A stretch of 64,000 nt of DNA. It comes from CAZPQM01 sp964588995. GTDB taxonomy: Bacteria > Pseudomonadota > Alphaproteobacteria > Rickettsiales > UBA8987. The DNA is taken from the NCBI GenBank assembly GCA_964588995.1, contig CAZPQM010000002.1, positions 186,001-250,000 on the forward strand, in the 5' to 3' direction. A program made the position numbers and the translations under genes. This document shows, piece by piece, positions 1 through 7,217 of this stretch (positions within the stretch are counted from its first letter, which is position 1; each line of letters starts with the position of its first letter). The notes under the pieces were generated by a model. The model was given only the letters and a program-made list of their open reading frames with translations. It searched no databases and had not been told where the DNA came from.

Positions 1-377
1 ATTTTGAGCGTATCATCCTCCGGCGTTAGTTTAGTGACCTTACCGGGTATCCAGCCAAGACCCTCATGTTCGCCATGTTCTTCGCCGATGGTGCTGAGCA
101 GTTGCATCCCCACACAAATTCCTAAAAACGGTTTGCGCTTGGTGTAGGTATCCAGCTTGAGCGCGTCAACCATACCAGGGATGGCTTGCAGACCGCGCAT
201 ACAATCGCCATATGCCCCCACACCCGGTAGAACAATATAGCCGACGCCTTTCAATGCTTCCGGGTGGGTGATAAGTGATACGGAATAATCTGAACGGGTG
301 CGGGCAGCGGCATGCTCACAGGCTTTTTGAATCGAATGCAGGTTACCTGAGCCGTAGTCGATAATACCAATTTTCAT
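1..377 (-). CDS. hisH: Imidazole glycerol phosphate synthase, glutamine amidotransferase subunit HisH (3' part outside window)
   Basis: About the first 125 residues are present; the gene runs off the left edge. It starts MKIGIIDYGSGN, the usual opening of a class I glutamine amidotransferase of histidine synthesis. LPGVGAYGDC and GICVGMQLL follow, the latter holding the nucleophilic cysteine. HisH hydrolyses glutamine and passes ammonia to HisF in the cytoplasm. The ATG shares its first base region with the stop of the upstream DUF2628 gene (TAATG), so translation is probably coupled. Together with hisB upstream this is the alphaproteobacterial order hisB-DUF2628-hisH. Confidence 0.95.
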   Translation of the reverse strand, partial: MKIGIIDYGSGNLHSIQKACEHAAARTRSDYSVSLITHPEALKGVGYIVLPGVGAYGDCMRGLQAIPGMVDALKLDTYTKRKPFLGICVGMQLLSTIGEEHGEHEGLGWIPGKVTKLTPEDDTLK

Positions 378-802
378 TACTTGCTTCGGTTGAGTGAGGC
401 GGCTTGTATTTGAGGCGTGTAATATTCGCGGGTTAAAAAAATATGCTCGGCATCGGTTTTATCCTGCGCAAATACGATGTCCACCAGCGAGAGACCTTTT
501 TTCTCATAGTGATGCTCCAGCCAGTCATAGGCTGAAAAACCAAACCAAAGCGAAAGGATAAATTGCAGCGCACTTGCCTGATTCATATTGAGTATGCCCT
601 CCAAACCCAGTCCGTGGACAATCGAAAAAAAGATCAGGAAAACAATCGCCACTTTCCACATGGAATGATAAGCCGCCCATAGGAAGGTAAAGACAAAGCC
701 TAAAAGGGAAAAGCCATTCGGCACGAGTTGAATACGCTCCTCCTCTTTCGAAGCGGCTTCGTCTTCATATACGGCAAAGAATTTTTTCCGGTTAAATAGC
801 AT
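377..802 (-). CDS. DUF2628 family membrane protein of the his operon
   Basis: A 141-residue protein with a DUF2628-like core. It has a cytoplasmic N-terminus with the pattern LVPNGFSLLGFVFTFLWAAY, then two or three hydrophobic segments (roughly residues 32-47, 50-68 and 78-95), and a polar C-terminus. The family sits between hisB and hisH in many alphaproteobacteria, but its biochemical role is not known. The stop codon overlaps the hisH start (TAATG). A 190-base gap with a palindromic repeat separates it from hisB. The family call is from recognised pattern and context; no function is claimed. Confidence 0.8.
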   Translation of the reverse strand: MLFNRKKFFAVYEDEAASKEEERIQLVPNGFSLLGFVFTFLWAAYHSMWKVAIVFLIFFSIVHGLGLEGILNMNQASALQFILSLWFGFSAYDWLEHHYEKKGLSLVDIVFAQDKTDAEHIFLTREYYTPQIQAASLNRSK

Positions 803-819
803 ATTTATATATATCTCGT

Positions 820-981
820 CGTCATTCCGATATGTGAAGCAAAAGTAATCGCCAAAGCGACGGAATCCAAGAACAAAAAGTTAGTAAACTTTTTGTAACA
901 GAAAATGATGACTATCATTTTCTTATTTCTGGATACCGTGGATTCGCATGACGTCCTGTCATGTTCACCGGCGGTATGACG
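820..981. repeat. MITE-like palindromic element in the hisB/DUF2628 gap
   Basis: The ends are near-perfect inverted repeats: CGTCATTCCG at 820-829 and CGGTATGACG at 972-981 (9 of 10 match after reverse complement). Inside are two strong hairpins, CAAAAAGTT-AGTA-AACTTTTTG near 874-897 and GAAAATGAT-GACT-ATCATTTTC at 901-922. The right half is repeated in diverged form at 21137-21227. It carries no gene. Confidence 0.75.
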
Positions 982-992
982 CCCCTTTAACC

Positions 993-1583
993 TCATAAAC
1001 TACCCTTCGTCGAAGGAATAATATCCGCCTGGCGGGGATCAATGGTGATGGCCTGCATCAGGGCTTTCGCAAGACCCTTGTAGCAAGACTCAACAATATG
1101 GTGGTTATTCTCACCATAGAGATTTTCCACATGCAGCGTGATACCTGCCGCACCGGCAAAGCCGCCGAACCATTCGCGGAATAATTCCGTATCCATTTCT
1201 CCGAGCTTGTCGCGCGTGAACTCAACTTTCCAAACCAGATGCGGGCGGCCGGAAATGTCGATAGCGACGCGGGTGAGCGTTTCATCCATCGGCAGATAGC
1301 TATGCGCGAAGCGGGTGATGCCTTTGCGTTCACCGAGAGCTTTTTTAAGCGCTTGTCCGATCGTGATGCCGACATCTTCCACCGTGTGATGGAAATCAAT
1401 ATGCAGATCCCCTTTCGCCTTCACGGTAAGATCAATCAGGCTATGCTTCGCGAGTTGCTCCAGCATATGGTCGAGAAAGCCAATGCCGGTTTCAACCTCA
1501 TACTTGCCGGTGCCATCCAGGTTCAGGCTGACGGTAATATCCGTTTCTTTCGTGGTTCTGCTGATATCTGCGGTTCTACTCAT
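993..1583 (-). CDS. hisB: Imidazoleglycerol-phosphate dehydratase HisB
   Basis: A 196-residue monofunctional enzyme of normal bacterial length. It dehydrates imidazole glycerol phosphate to imidazole acetol phosphate in histidine synthesis. The two metal-binding histidine-rich motifs are present: DFHHTVEDVGI and ENNHHIVESCYKGLAKAL. The N-terminus SRTADISRTTKETDI is followed by the typical GTGKYEVETGIGFLDHML. It is the first gene of a minus-strand his operon. The upstream gap (1584-1788) holds a palindromic repeat and, on the other strand, the likely heat-shock promoter of hslV. Confidence 0.97.
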   Translation of the reverse strand: MSRTADISRTTKETDITVSLNLDGTGKYEVETGIGFLDHMLEQLAKHSLIDLTVKAKGDLHIDFHHTVEDVGITIGQALKKALGERKGITRFAHSYLPMDETLTRVAIDISGRPHLVWKVEFTRDKLGEMDTELFREWFGGFAGAAGITLHVENLYGENNHHIVESCYKGLAKALMQAITIDPRQADIIPSTKGSL

Positions 1584-1604
1584 AGTTTTTATGCAATGCT
1601 ATGC

Positions 1605-1712
1605 CGTCATCCTGAGGGAGGCGTAGCCGAAGCGAAGGATCTATAATACTAAGTGCTTCACAAATAGAACCTTCGGCTTCGCTTTCAAATGAAAGCTGCG
1701 CTCAGAATGACA
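1605..1712. repeat. Palindromic intergenic element, GTCATCCTGAG...CTCAGAATGAC ends
   Basis: The end sequences GTCATCCTGAG (1606-1616) and CTCAGAATGAC (1701-1711) are inverted repeats with one mismatch. Inner sequences AAGCGAAGGATCT and CTTCGGCTTCGCTTTC add stem potential. The element has the same general plan as those at 7127, 18073, 21035 and 58545. It lies between the divergent hisB and hslV genes. Confidence 0.7.
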
Positions 1713-1725
1713 AGGCAAGTTACCC

Positions 1726-1754
1726 CTTGATTTGCCATTCTTTATACCCCAAAT
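1726..1754 (+). promoter_or_regulatory. Candidate RpoH (sigma-32) heat-shock promoter of hslVU
   Basis: CTTGATT (1726-1732) and CCCCAAAT (1747-1754), 14 bases apart, resemble the CTTGAAA / CCCCATnT sigma-32 consensus. The site is about 35 bases upstream of the hslV start. hslVU is a heat-shock operon in proteobacteria, so the location fits. The call rests on motif reading only. Confidence 0.55.
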
Positions 1755-1788
1755 AGTAGGGAAGTCAAAGTAAAGGAGTGATGAAGGC

Positions 1789-2340
1789 ATGGATCAGCAG
1801 GGGAATTTTCCGGGGTGGCACGCAACGACCATCCTGTGTGTAAAAAAGGACGGTAAAACCGTCATCGGCGGCGACGGACAGGTCTCGGTCGGTCATACGA
1901 TCATGAAAGGAACGGCGACCAAGATTCGTAGCCTGACAGATGGCTCTATTAAGGCCGGTTTTGCCGGTGCGACCGCCGATGCGTTTACGCTGTTTGAACG
2001 GTTGGAGTCCAAGCTAGAAGTGCATCCTGGGCAGCTAAAGCGTGCCTGTGTGGAACTGGCGAAGGATTGGCGTACGGATCGTTACTTGCGTCGCCTCGAA
2101 GCGATGATGATTGTAGCGGATAAAGAGCAGATTCTGGTGTTGACCGGAACGGGCGATGTGCTGGAGCCGGAGGATGATATTGCCGCGATTGGCTCCGGGG
2201 GTAATTATGCGCTGGCAGCTGCAAAAGCGTTACGGGAAAATAGCGATATGAGCGCAAAAGAAATTGTCGAAAAAGCGATGAAGATTGCAGCCGATATCTG
2301 CGTGTATACGAACCATAATGTGATAATAGAGGAAGTTTAA
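1789..2340 (+). CDS. hslV: ATP-dependent protease subunit HslV
   Basis: A 183-residue N-terminal-nucleophile peptidase, the proteolytic core of the HslVU (ClpQY) complex that degrades misfolded and regulatory proteins in the cytoplasm. The N-terminus has a 12-residue extension before HATTIL. In alphaproteobacterial HslV this is cut off to expose the catalytic threonine, here Thr13. IGGDGQVSVG, GFAGATADAF and AVGSGG-like (AIGSGGNYA) motifs are intact. AAAGGAG lies 11-17 bases upstream of the ATG. hslU normally follows directly; here a four-helix-bundle gene stands between them. Confidence 0.97.
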   Translation: MDQQGNFPGWHATTILCVKKDGKTVIGGDGQVSVGHTIMKGTATKIRSLTDGSIKAGFAGATADAFTLFERLESKLEVHPGQLKRACVELAKDWRTDRYLRRLEAMMIVADKEQILVLTGTGDVLEPEDDIAAIGSGGNYALAAAKALRENSDMSAKEIVEKAMKIAADICVYTNHNVIIEEV

Positions 2341-2348
2341 TTTAGGTT

Positions 2349-2748
2349 TTAGGTGTCGGGTGTCAGGTTCCAGTATAAAAAGTTATCAAGATTTACATGT
2401 GTGGCAAAAAGCAATTGAGTTAGTAGAATTGGTCTATCAACAAACAGAAAATTTTCCCAAACACCAGCCTTATAGTTTGGGGCAGCAAATCGAGCGATCT
2501 GCTGTATCGGTTCCTTCTAATATTGCTGAAGGTCGGACCAGACATAGTGTTAGAGATTTTGTATACCATCTAAATATCGCTCGTGGTTCTTTAGCTGAGT
2601 TAGAAACGCAAATCATTATCGCAGAAAGATTACGATTTATTGATGCTGATCCCACGAAAGCCATATTTGCTCGTACAAGTGAGGTGGGCAAAATGTTAAA
2701 TGGTTTAAAGAACTCCCTCAAACCCGAAACCTGACAACTGGAACCTAA
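2349..2748. repeat. Imperfect inverted repeat pair bounding the S23-type gene
   Basis: The left arm (2349-2374) and right arm (2723-2748) match in about 19 of 26 positions after reverse complement, including TTAGGT and GTCAGGTT. The left arm begins a few bases after the hslV stop; the right arm ends two bases before the hslU ATG. The inserted unit therefore fills exactly the hslV-hslU gap and must supply the hslU ribosome-binding region. Confidence 0.6.
2360..2734 (+). CDS. Four-helix bundle protein (S23 / 23S rRNA intervening-sequence family)
   Basis: A 124-residue protein with the typical family signature: SYQDLHVWQKAIELVELVY, IERSAVSVPSNIAEG and LNIARGSLAELETQI. The family forms small helical bundles and pentamers. 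It is related to proteins encoded in 23S rRNA intervening sequences and to the Avd accessory protein of diversity-generating retroelements; its cellular role is unclear. The likely start is the GTG at 2360, inside the left inverted-repeat arm. It lies between hslV and hslU, where no such gene is expected, so it looks like an inserted unit that kept the operon readable. Confidence 0.85.
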   Translation: MSGSSIKSYQDLHVWQKAIELVELVYQQTENFPKHQPYSLGQQIERSAVSVPSNIAEGRTRHSVRDFVYHLNIARGSLAELETQIIIAERLRFIDADPTKAIFARTSEVGKMLNGLKNSLKPET

Positions 2749-2750
2749 TT

Positions 2751-4067
2751 ATGACCGAATATACCAACATGACACCACGCGAAATTGTAGCTGAGCTGGA
2801 CCGGCATATTGTCGGGCAGGGGGATGCGAAGAAAGCAGTTGCCATTGCACTGCGTAACCGCTACCGCCGGATGCAGGTCGATGAGCCGATGCGCGATGAG
2901 ATAGTGCCGAAGAATATTCTCATGGTCGGTCCAACCGGTGTGGGTAAAACGGAGATAGCACGCCGCCTCGCTAAGCTGGCAGACGCACCGTTTGTGAAGA
3001 TTGAAGCAACCAAGTTTACCGAAGTTGGGTATGTGGGCCGCGATGTGGACTCCATCGTGCGGGATTTGATGGAGCATGCGGTTACGCTCGTACGCGAAAG
3101 AATGCGTAAAGAAGTTATTGAGAAGGCAGAGTTAAATGCGGAAGAACGGGTGCTGGATGCGCTCGTAGGTGAAGCGGCGAGTGCAGATACGCGGCAGAAG
3201 TTTCGCAAAAAACTGCGCGAGGGCGAGCTGAATGATAAGCAAATAGATATTCAGGTGGCGGATACCAAGCCGATGGGGCTGGATTTTGCCGATATTCCCG
3301 GAATGCCCGGCGGTCAGATGGGGATGATCAATCTGAATGACATGATCGGTAAAGCCATGGGTAAAACCAAAACCAAGAAAGTTTCGGTCGAAGAAGCCTA
3401 TGATGTGCTGATGGCGGAGGAAAGTGACAAGCTGCTGGATGAAGATAAGGTCGTTGCCGAAGCCCTTCAATCGGTCGAGAATGATGGTATCGTTTTCCTA
3501 GACGAAATTGATAAGATCACCTCGCGGCAGGATGTGCGTGGCGGCGATGTGAATAGAGAGGGTGTGCAACGTGATTTACTCCCGCTGATTGAAGGAACCG
3601 TCATTTCCACGAAATATGGCGCGGTGAAGACCGATCATATTCTCTTTATTGCGAGCGGTGCGTTCCATCTTGCCAAGCCATCCGATTTATTGCCTGAATT
3701 GCAGGGGCGGTTGCCGATTCGCGTTTCGCTGGATGCGCTGACGGAGGAGGATTTAATCCGCATTTTGAAAGAGCCGGAATCCTCGCTTACAAAGCAGTAT
3801 GAAGCGCTGATGGCGACGGAGGGCGTAACCGTAGAGTTCACAGAAGGTGGTATCAAGCAGATTGCGAAGATCGCGACGGAAGTGAACTCGAACGTCGAAA
3901 ATATCGGCGCACGGCGTTTGCATACGATTATGGAGAAGCTGCTTGAGGAGTTGAGCTATGCAGCGGGCGATACGGCAGATGAGCATGTTACGGTTGATGC
4001 GGCTTATGTCGATCAGCATCTCGAAGATTTGACCAAAGAACAGGACTTAAGCAAATTTATCCTGTAA
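2751..4067 (+). CDS. hslU: ATP-dependent protease ATPase subunit HslU
   Basis: A 438-residue AAA+ unfoldase that feeds substrates to HslV. Seen in order: N-terminal MTPREIVAELDRHIVGQ; Walker A GPTGVGKTE (about 64-72); the family-specific I domain (about 110-240) with GMPGGQMGM; Walker B IVFLDEIDKI; the sensor region around GRLPIRV; and the canonical C-terminal LSKFIL that docks into HslV. There is no clear Shine-Dalgarno sequence. Only the inverted-repeat arm precedes the ATG, so expression may depend on coupling to the gene before it. Confidence 0.97.
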   Translation: MTEYTNMTPREIVAELDRHIVGQGDAKKAVAIALRNRYRRMQVDEPMRDEIVPKNILMVGPTGVGKTEIARRLAKLADAPFVKIEATKFTEVGYVGRDVDSIVRDLMEHAVTLVRERMRKEVIEKAELNAEERVLDALVGEAASADTRQKFRKKLREGELNDKQIDIQVADTKPMGLDFADIPGMPGGQMGMINLNDMIGKAMGKTKTKKVSVEEAYDVLMAEESDKLLDEDKVVAEALQSVENDGIVFLDEIDKITSRQDVRGGDVNREGVQRDLLPLIEGTVISTKYGAVKTDHILFIASGAFHLAKPSDLLPELQGRLPIRVSLDALTEEDLIRILKEPESSLTKQYEALMATEGVTVEFTEGGIKQIAKIATEVNSNVENIGARRLHTIMEKLLEELSYAAGDTADEHVTVDAAYVDQHLEDLTKEQDLSKFIL

Positions 4068-4080
4068 CGTTTACCTGACT

Positions 4081-5166
4081 TTAGCTGGCTTGAAGCTGCC
4101 GCATCGGACAGGCACGGCATTCATGCGTTGCCGGGCATATAGGGCTGTCATGGCTGCATCGTATGGAGCCATTTTCCTGACGGACCGCCGCCTGAACTAA
4201 TTCGGCTAGACCGGCAATAAAATACGGATGATCCCCGGGGGTGGGTACACGGTAATATCCCGGTACATTATGCTCATTAGCGATCTCTTTGAATTCTACG
4301 TCGAGTTCTACCAGCGTTTCCAGATGCTCGCTAACGAAGGCGATTGGGATGACAATCAGCGGTACGCCATCCTTCCCTGCCTGCTCAATTTCATGGTCGG
4401 TATACGGCGTTAGCCATTCCAGCGGACCGACGCGGCTTTGATAGGTTACTTTCCAGTCTTCCAGTTGGAAGTCCAGTGCTTCAACTACGTTACTTGCGGT
4501 CAGTTCAATCTGCACGGGGTAGGGGTCGCCTTTAGACTTAACGGTTTTCTTAGGCAGCCCGTGCGCGGAGAATAATACGCGGGGCGTTAGTTCAGGATGT
4601 TCCTTTTTGGCTTGTGCGTGGTATTTGCTTAGCAGGTCGGCAACGGATTTAACGAACCCTGTATTATCAGGGTAACAGCAGATGGTTTGCGTTGTTGAGG
4701 TTAAGCCGTGCCTGCCGGCGTATTTATGCCATTCGACAATGCTGGACTCACTGGTGGTTGTGGAATAATGCGGATAGAGTGGCAACAGAACAATTTTGTC
4801 TGGAGCAAATTCTTTCACCTGCTTCACGACCTCTTCAGTCATCGGGTGCCAATAACGCATGCACGGGAAGACTTCGATTTCATATTCTTTTTCCAGTAGG
4901 GCGGTGAGCGCTTTACCTTGTGATATCGTGTTATCGAGTATGGGAGACTTGCCTCCCATTTCCTCGTATAAGGGAATAACCCCCTTATAACGCCGTGAGG
5001 AGATTAGTCGTGCGAGCATCTCACGAAACGGGTTGGGAAGCCCAATAATCCGCTTGTCTGCAAACAGGTTTTTCAAAAACGGGCGCACAGCATTTGTCTT
5101 GTCAGGGCCACCTAGGTTGAATAACACAACCGCAAGGCGAGGTTTGCTGCCATTTGAATTGACCAT
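4081..5166 (-). CDS. hemH: Ferrochelatase HemH
   Basis: A 361-residue enzyme that inserts ferrous iron into protoporphyrin IX, the last step of protoheme synthesis. It starts near VVLFNLGGPD and has the conserved active-site histidine region VLFSAHGLPKKTV and the acidic helix TLVELDVEFKEIA. The C-terminal tail holds four cysteines (CSHDSPIC then CPATHECRAC). Some ferrochelatases carry a 2Fe-2S cluster at this end, but the spacing here differs from the animal type, so cluster binding is only possible. The gene is divergent from the hemA-C-L-E-N-Y series and 67 bases from it. Confidence 0.95.
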   Translation of the reverse strand: MVNSNGSKPRLAVVLFNLGGPDKTNAVRPFLKNLFADKRIIGLPNPFREMLARLISSRRYKGVIPLYEEMGGKSPILDNTISQGKALTALLEKEYEIEVFPCMRYWHPMTEEVVKQVKEFAPDKIVLLPLYPHYSTTTSESSIVEWHKYAGRHGLTSTTQTICCYPDNTGFVKSVADLLSKYHAQAKKEHPELTPRVLFSAHGLPKKTVKSKGDPYPVQIELTASNVVEALDFQLEDWKVTYQSRVGPLEWLTPYTDHEIEQAGKDGVPLIVIPIAFVSEHLETLVELDVEFKEIANEHNVPGYYRVPTPGDHPYFIAGLAELVQAAVRQENGSIRCSHDSPICPATHECRACPMRQLQAS

Positions 5167-5189
5167 TGTTAAGTCCTCACGGATAGTAG

Positions 5190-5218
5190 TTGAATAGAAT
5201 AGGCAAAATGCTTATACT
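5190..5218 (+). promoter_or_regulatory. Sigma-70-type promoter of the hemA-hemY operon
   Basis: TTGAAT (5190-5195) and TATACT (5213-5218) are separated by 17 bases. The expected start of transcription (about 5225) is fewer than 10 bases before the first ATG of hemA. Initiation may therefore be nearly leaderless, or use the next ATG at 5249. Confidence 0.6.
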
Positions 5219-5233
5219 TTTGGTGCGCTATTT

Positions 5234-6193
5234 ATGAACAAAAGTTACATGGAAAATTTATTTCTTTATCACCTGCCGAAGTCAAGTAAGGTGTTTCTTC
5301 CTGAGTGGGATGCCCATTTGCGTTGTGATCATTTTACCATTGAAACCTGCATGCGTTATATTGTTATGGCTAAGGAGCCGCTCGCGCATGCGGCCTGTCG
5401 CTATGCGATGGAAGAACGGCAGGGGCGTGAGGCCTATCAATTTCTGCTGGAACTTGCCTGCGGTTTGCTGAGTAACATGCCGGGTGAGCCGGAAATTTTT
5501 GGACAGATTAAGCAGGCCTGGCAGCAAAAGCGTTCTGAGAATGAAGCGCTCAAAGAAGCGTTTGATCCTATCATGCGTTCTTTATTTCAGGATACAAAAC
5601 GGATCCGCTCTAATCACTTACAGGGCGTCACTGGTGCCTCCTATTTCAGCGCGACGGAAAAGCTGATTAATTTGAAGCGTGACCATAATGTGCTTATTAT
5701 CGGTGCTGGTCAATTTGGCACGATGCTGGCGCACAATATTGCAAAACGGACGGACGGGCTGTTTATTTGCAATCGTTCGGAGAAAGCGCTTGAGCCGTTG
5801 GTTGAAAAGCTCAATGATAAACTGACCATTTTACCTTTCTCAGCCGAGATAGAGCGCGCCATTTCCGATATGGATCATGTATTGATTGCGCTGCCATCCT
5901 TTGCCGATCAGGCAATCAATGATGCTATTATTAATGGATGGCAGTCGAAGCAGGAATATACGGGGCATCTCGTGCATTACTGTGAATATATTGATGAAGC
6001 ATCGCGCTGGCGGAAGCTGCCGAATAGCTTTGCGCTGGAGGATGTTCTCTGCCTGCAATCCGTTCAAACAGAAAAGCGCGAAAAGGCGTTTGAGGCGGCG
6101 TATCAGGCCGTTAAAGAATATTCGCACAAACGGTATCTACAACCTGTCGGTATAGCCTGCAATCATTATGCATCTCAAACTGGGAACGCGTAA
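5234..6193 (+). CDS. hemA: Compact, divergent glutamyl-tRNA reductase (HemA, C5 pathway)
   Basis: 319 residues, against roughly 415-450 for the family. Recognised by GEPEIFGQIKQAW (84-96; family GEPQILGQVK), ETCMR (37-41) in the place of STCNR with Cys39 as the candidate nucleophile, DTKRIRS, and the NADPH-fold glycine motif IIGAGQFG (155-162) followed by ICNRS. The N-terminal GxNHKTAP motif is absent. The catalytic domain is about 20 residues short, and the C-terminal dimerisation domain is largely missing. The enzyme would reduce glutamyl-tRNA to glutamate-1-semialdehyde, the substrate of HemL two genes downstream, which supports the call. The alternative start at 5249 gives 314 residues. 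The 3' end overlaps hemC by 26 bases. Confidence 0.8.
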   Translation: MNKSYMENLFLYHLPKSSKVFLPEWDAHLRCDHFTIETCMRYIVMAKEPLAHAACRYAMEERQGREAYQFLLELACGLLSNMPGEPEIFGQIKQAWQQKRSENEALKEAFDPIMRSLFQDTKRIRSNHLQGVTGASYFSATEKLINLKRDHNVLIIGAGQFGTMLAHNIAKRTDGLFICNRSEKALEPLVEKLNDKLTILPFSAEIERAISDMDHVLIALPSFADQAINDAIINGWQSKQEYTGHLVHYCEYIDEASRWRKLPNSFALEDVLCLQSVQTEKREKAFEAAYQAVKEYSHKRYLQPVGIACNHYASQTGNA

Positions 6194-7136
6194 ATCTGCG
6201 CTGGCGCTTGCCCAAAGTCAATGGGTGGCCGATCAGCTAGAAGCGCTTAGTAATGACATTACAGCAGAACTTATTGGCATCGAAACACAGGCCGATGAGT
6301 CGCGAGGTGGCGTTTATGCAACGAAGCCGCTTTCGCAGCTAGATGGTAAAAACTTTTTCATTAAAGAGTTGGATGACGCGCTTCTTTCCGGGATCACGCA
6401 TCTTTCTGTTCATTCGCTTAAGGATCTAAGCCTTGAACGCCCTGATGCGATTGAACTGGCTGCTATTCCAAAGCGAGAGGACGCGCGGGATGTGGTAATT
6501 CTATCCGCTAAGGGAAAAGCTAAGTTAAGAGCAGGTAAGGCGCTCTCTTTGGGTACATCATCCCCTCGACGGATAGAAAATATCCCTCCTTTGTTGCGTG
6601 CTGAATTTGGCTCGCACATTGAGGTGAAGGAAATCAGAGGTAATATCACCACACGTATTGGGCGGTTGCATGATTTGGGGAAGCGTTATCTGGACGGTGT
6701 TGCATTGGCCTTAGCCGGTATAAAACGCCTGTATGCTTCTGAGCAATATCGTAATCAACTGACACCAAAGCTGGCAGGGGTGTTCTTTTTACCTCTGCCG
6801 CTGGCAAGTAACCCAACGGCACCGGGACAGGGTGCGCTCGCAATCGAATGTTTAAAAGAAAATCAGGATATTCTGCTGACACTACAACGCCTGCACTCAT
6901 TATCTGCGGCGGAAGATATTGCTAAAGAGCGTGCTATTCTGGCGAAATATGGCGGCGGGTGTCATCAAGCGTTTGGTGCAAGCCGTATCCGGGGTGGAAA
7001 AGCAGGCGAATACGCGTTATATATTCGCGGGCGTACCGAATCCGGCCAGATTTTGGACGAGGTGCATGGCAGCTTGCAGGCAACGGAAGATAGCTTGCAG
7101 ATTTTTGATAGTTTACAAGCATTAATGTCATCCTGA
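6168..7136 (+). CDS. hemC: Hydroxymethylbilane synthase (porphobilinogen deaminase) HemC
   Basis: 322 residues. It joins four porphobilinogens into hydroxymethylbilane. The start LKLGTRKSALALAQSQ is canonical; KELDDALL, HSLKDL and GTSSPRR are present. The cysteine that carries the dipyrromethane cofactor lies in YGGGCHQAFGA, a variant of the usual GGCQxPxG. The gene overlaps hemA by 26 bases, so the two are probably coupled. Its last codons and stop (ATG TCA TCC TGA) fall inside a dispersed palindromic repeat. Confidence 0.95.
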   Translation: MHLKLGTRKSALALAQSQWVADQLEALSNDITAELIGIETQADESRGGVYATKPLSQLDGKNFFIKELDDALLSGITHLSVHSLKDLSLERPDAIELAAIPKREDARDVVILSAKGKAKLRAGKALSLGTSSPRRIENIPPLLRAEFGSHIEVKEIRGNITTRIGRLHDLGKRYLDGVALALAGIKRLYASEQYRNQLTPKLAGVFFLPLPLASNPTAPGQGALAIECLKENQDILLTLQRLHSLSAAEDIAKERAILAKYGGGCHQAFGASRIRGGKAGEYALYIRGRTESGQILDEVHGSLQATEDSLQIFDSLQALMSS

Positions 7137-7190
7137 CCGTAGTGAAGGGCTTCTGTCTATTATAGATTCTTTGCTGACGTTCAGAATGAC
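7127..7190. repeat. Short palindromic element overlapping the hemC stop codon
   Basis: The ends GTCATCCTGA (7127-7136) and TCAGAATGAC (7181-7190) are inverted repeats with one mismatch. The left end includes the hemC stop TGA (7134-7136). The element fills most of the hemC-hemL gap. Confidence 0.65.
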
Positions 7191-7217
7191 GCTTACAATG
7201 AAGAAACGGGTTTTTCC

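Noticed and set aside
805..996. Open frame of 63 codons in the hisB/DUF2628 gap
   Set aside because: It lies in the palindromic element and has no ribosome site or family pattern.
1239..1646. 135-codon plus-strand frame over hisB
   Set aside because: It is antisense to a clear hisB gene and looks like a coding shadow.
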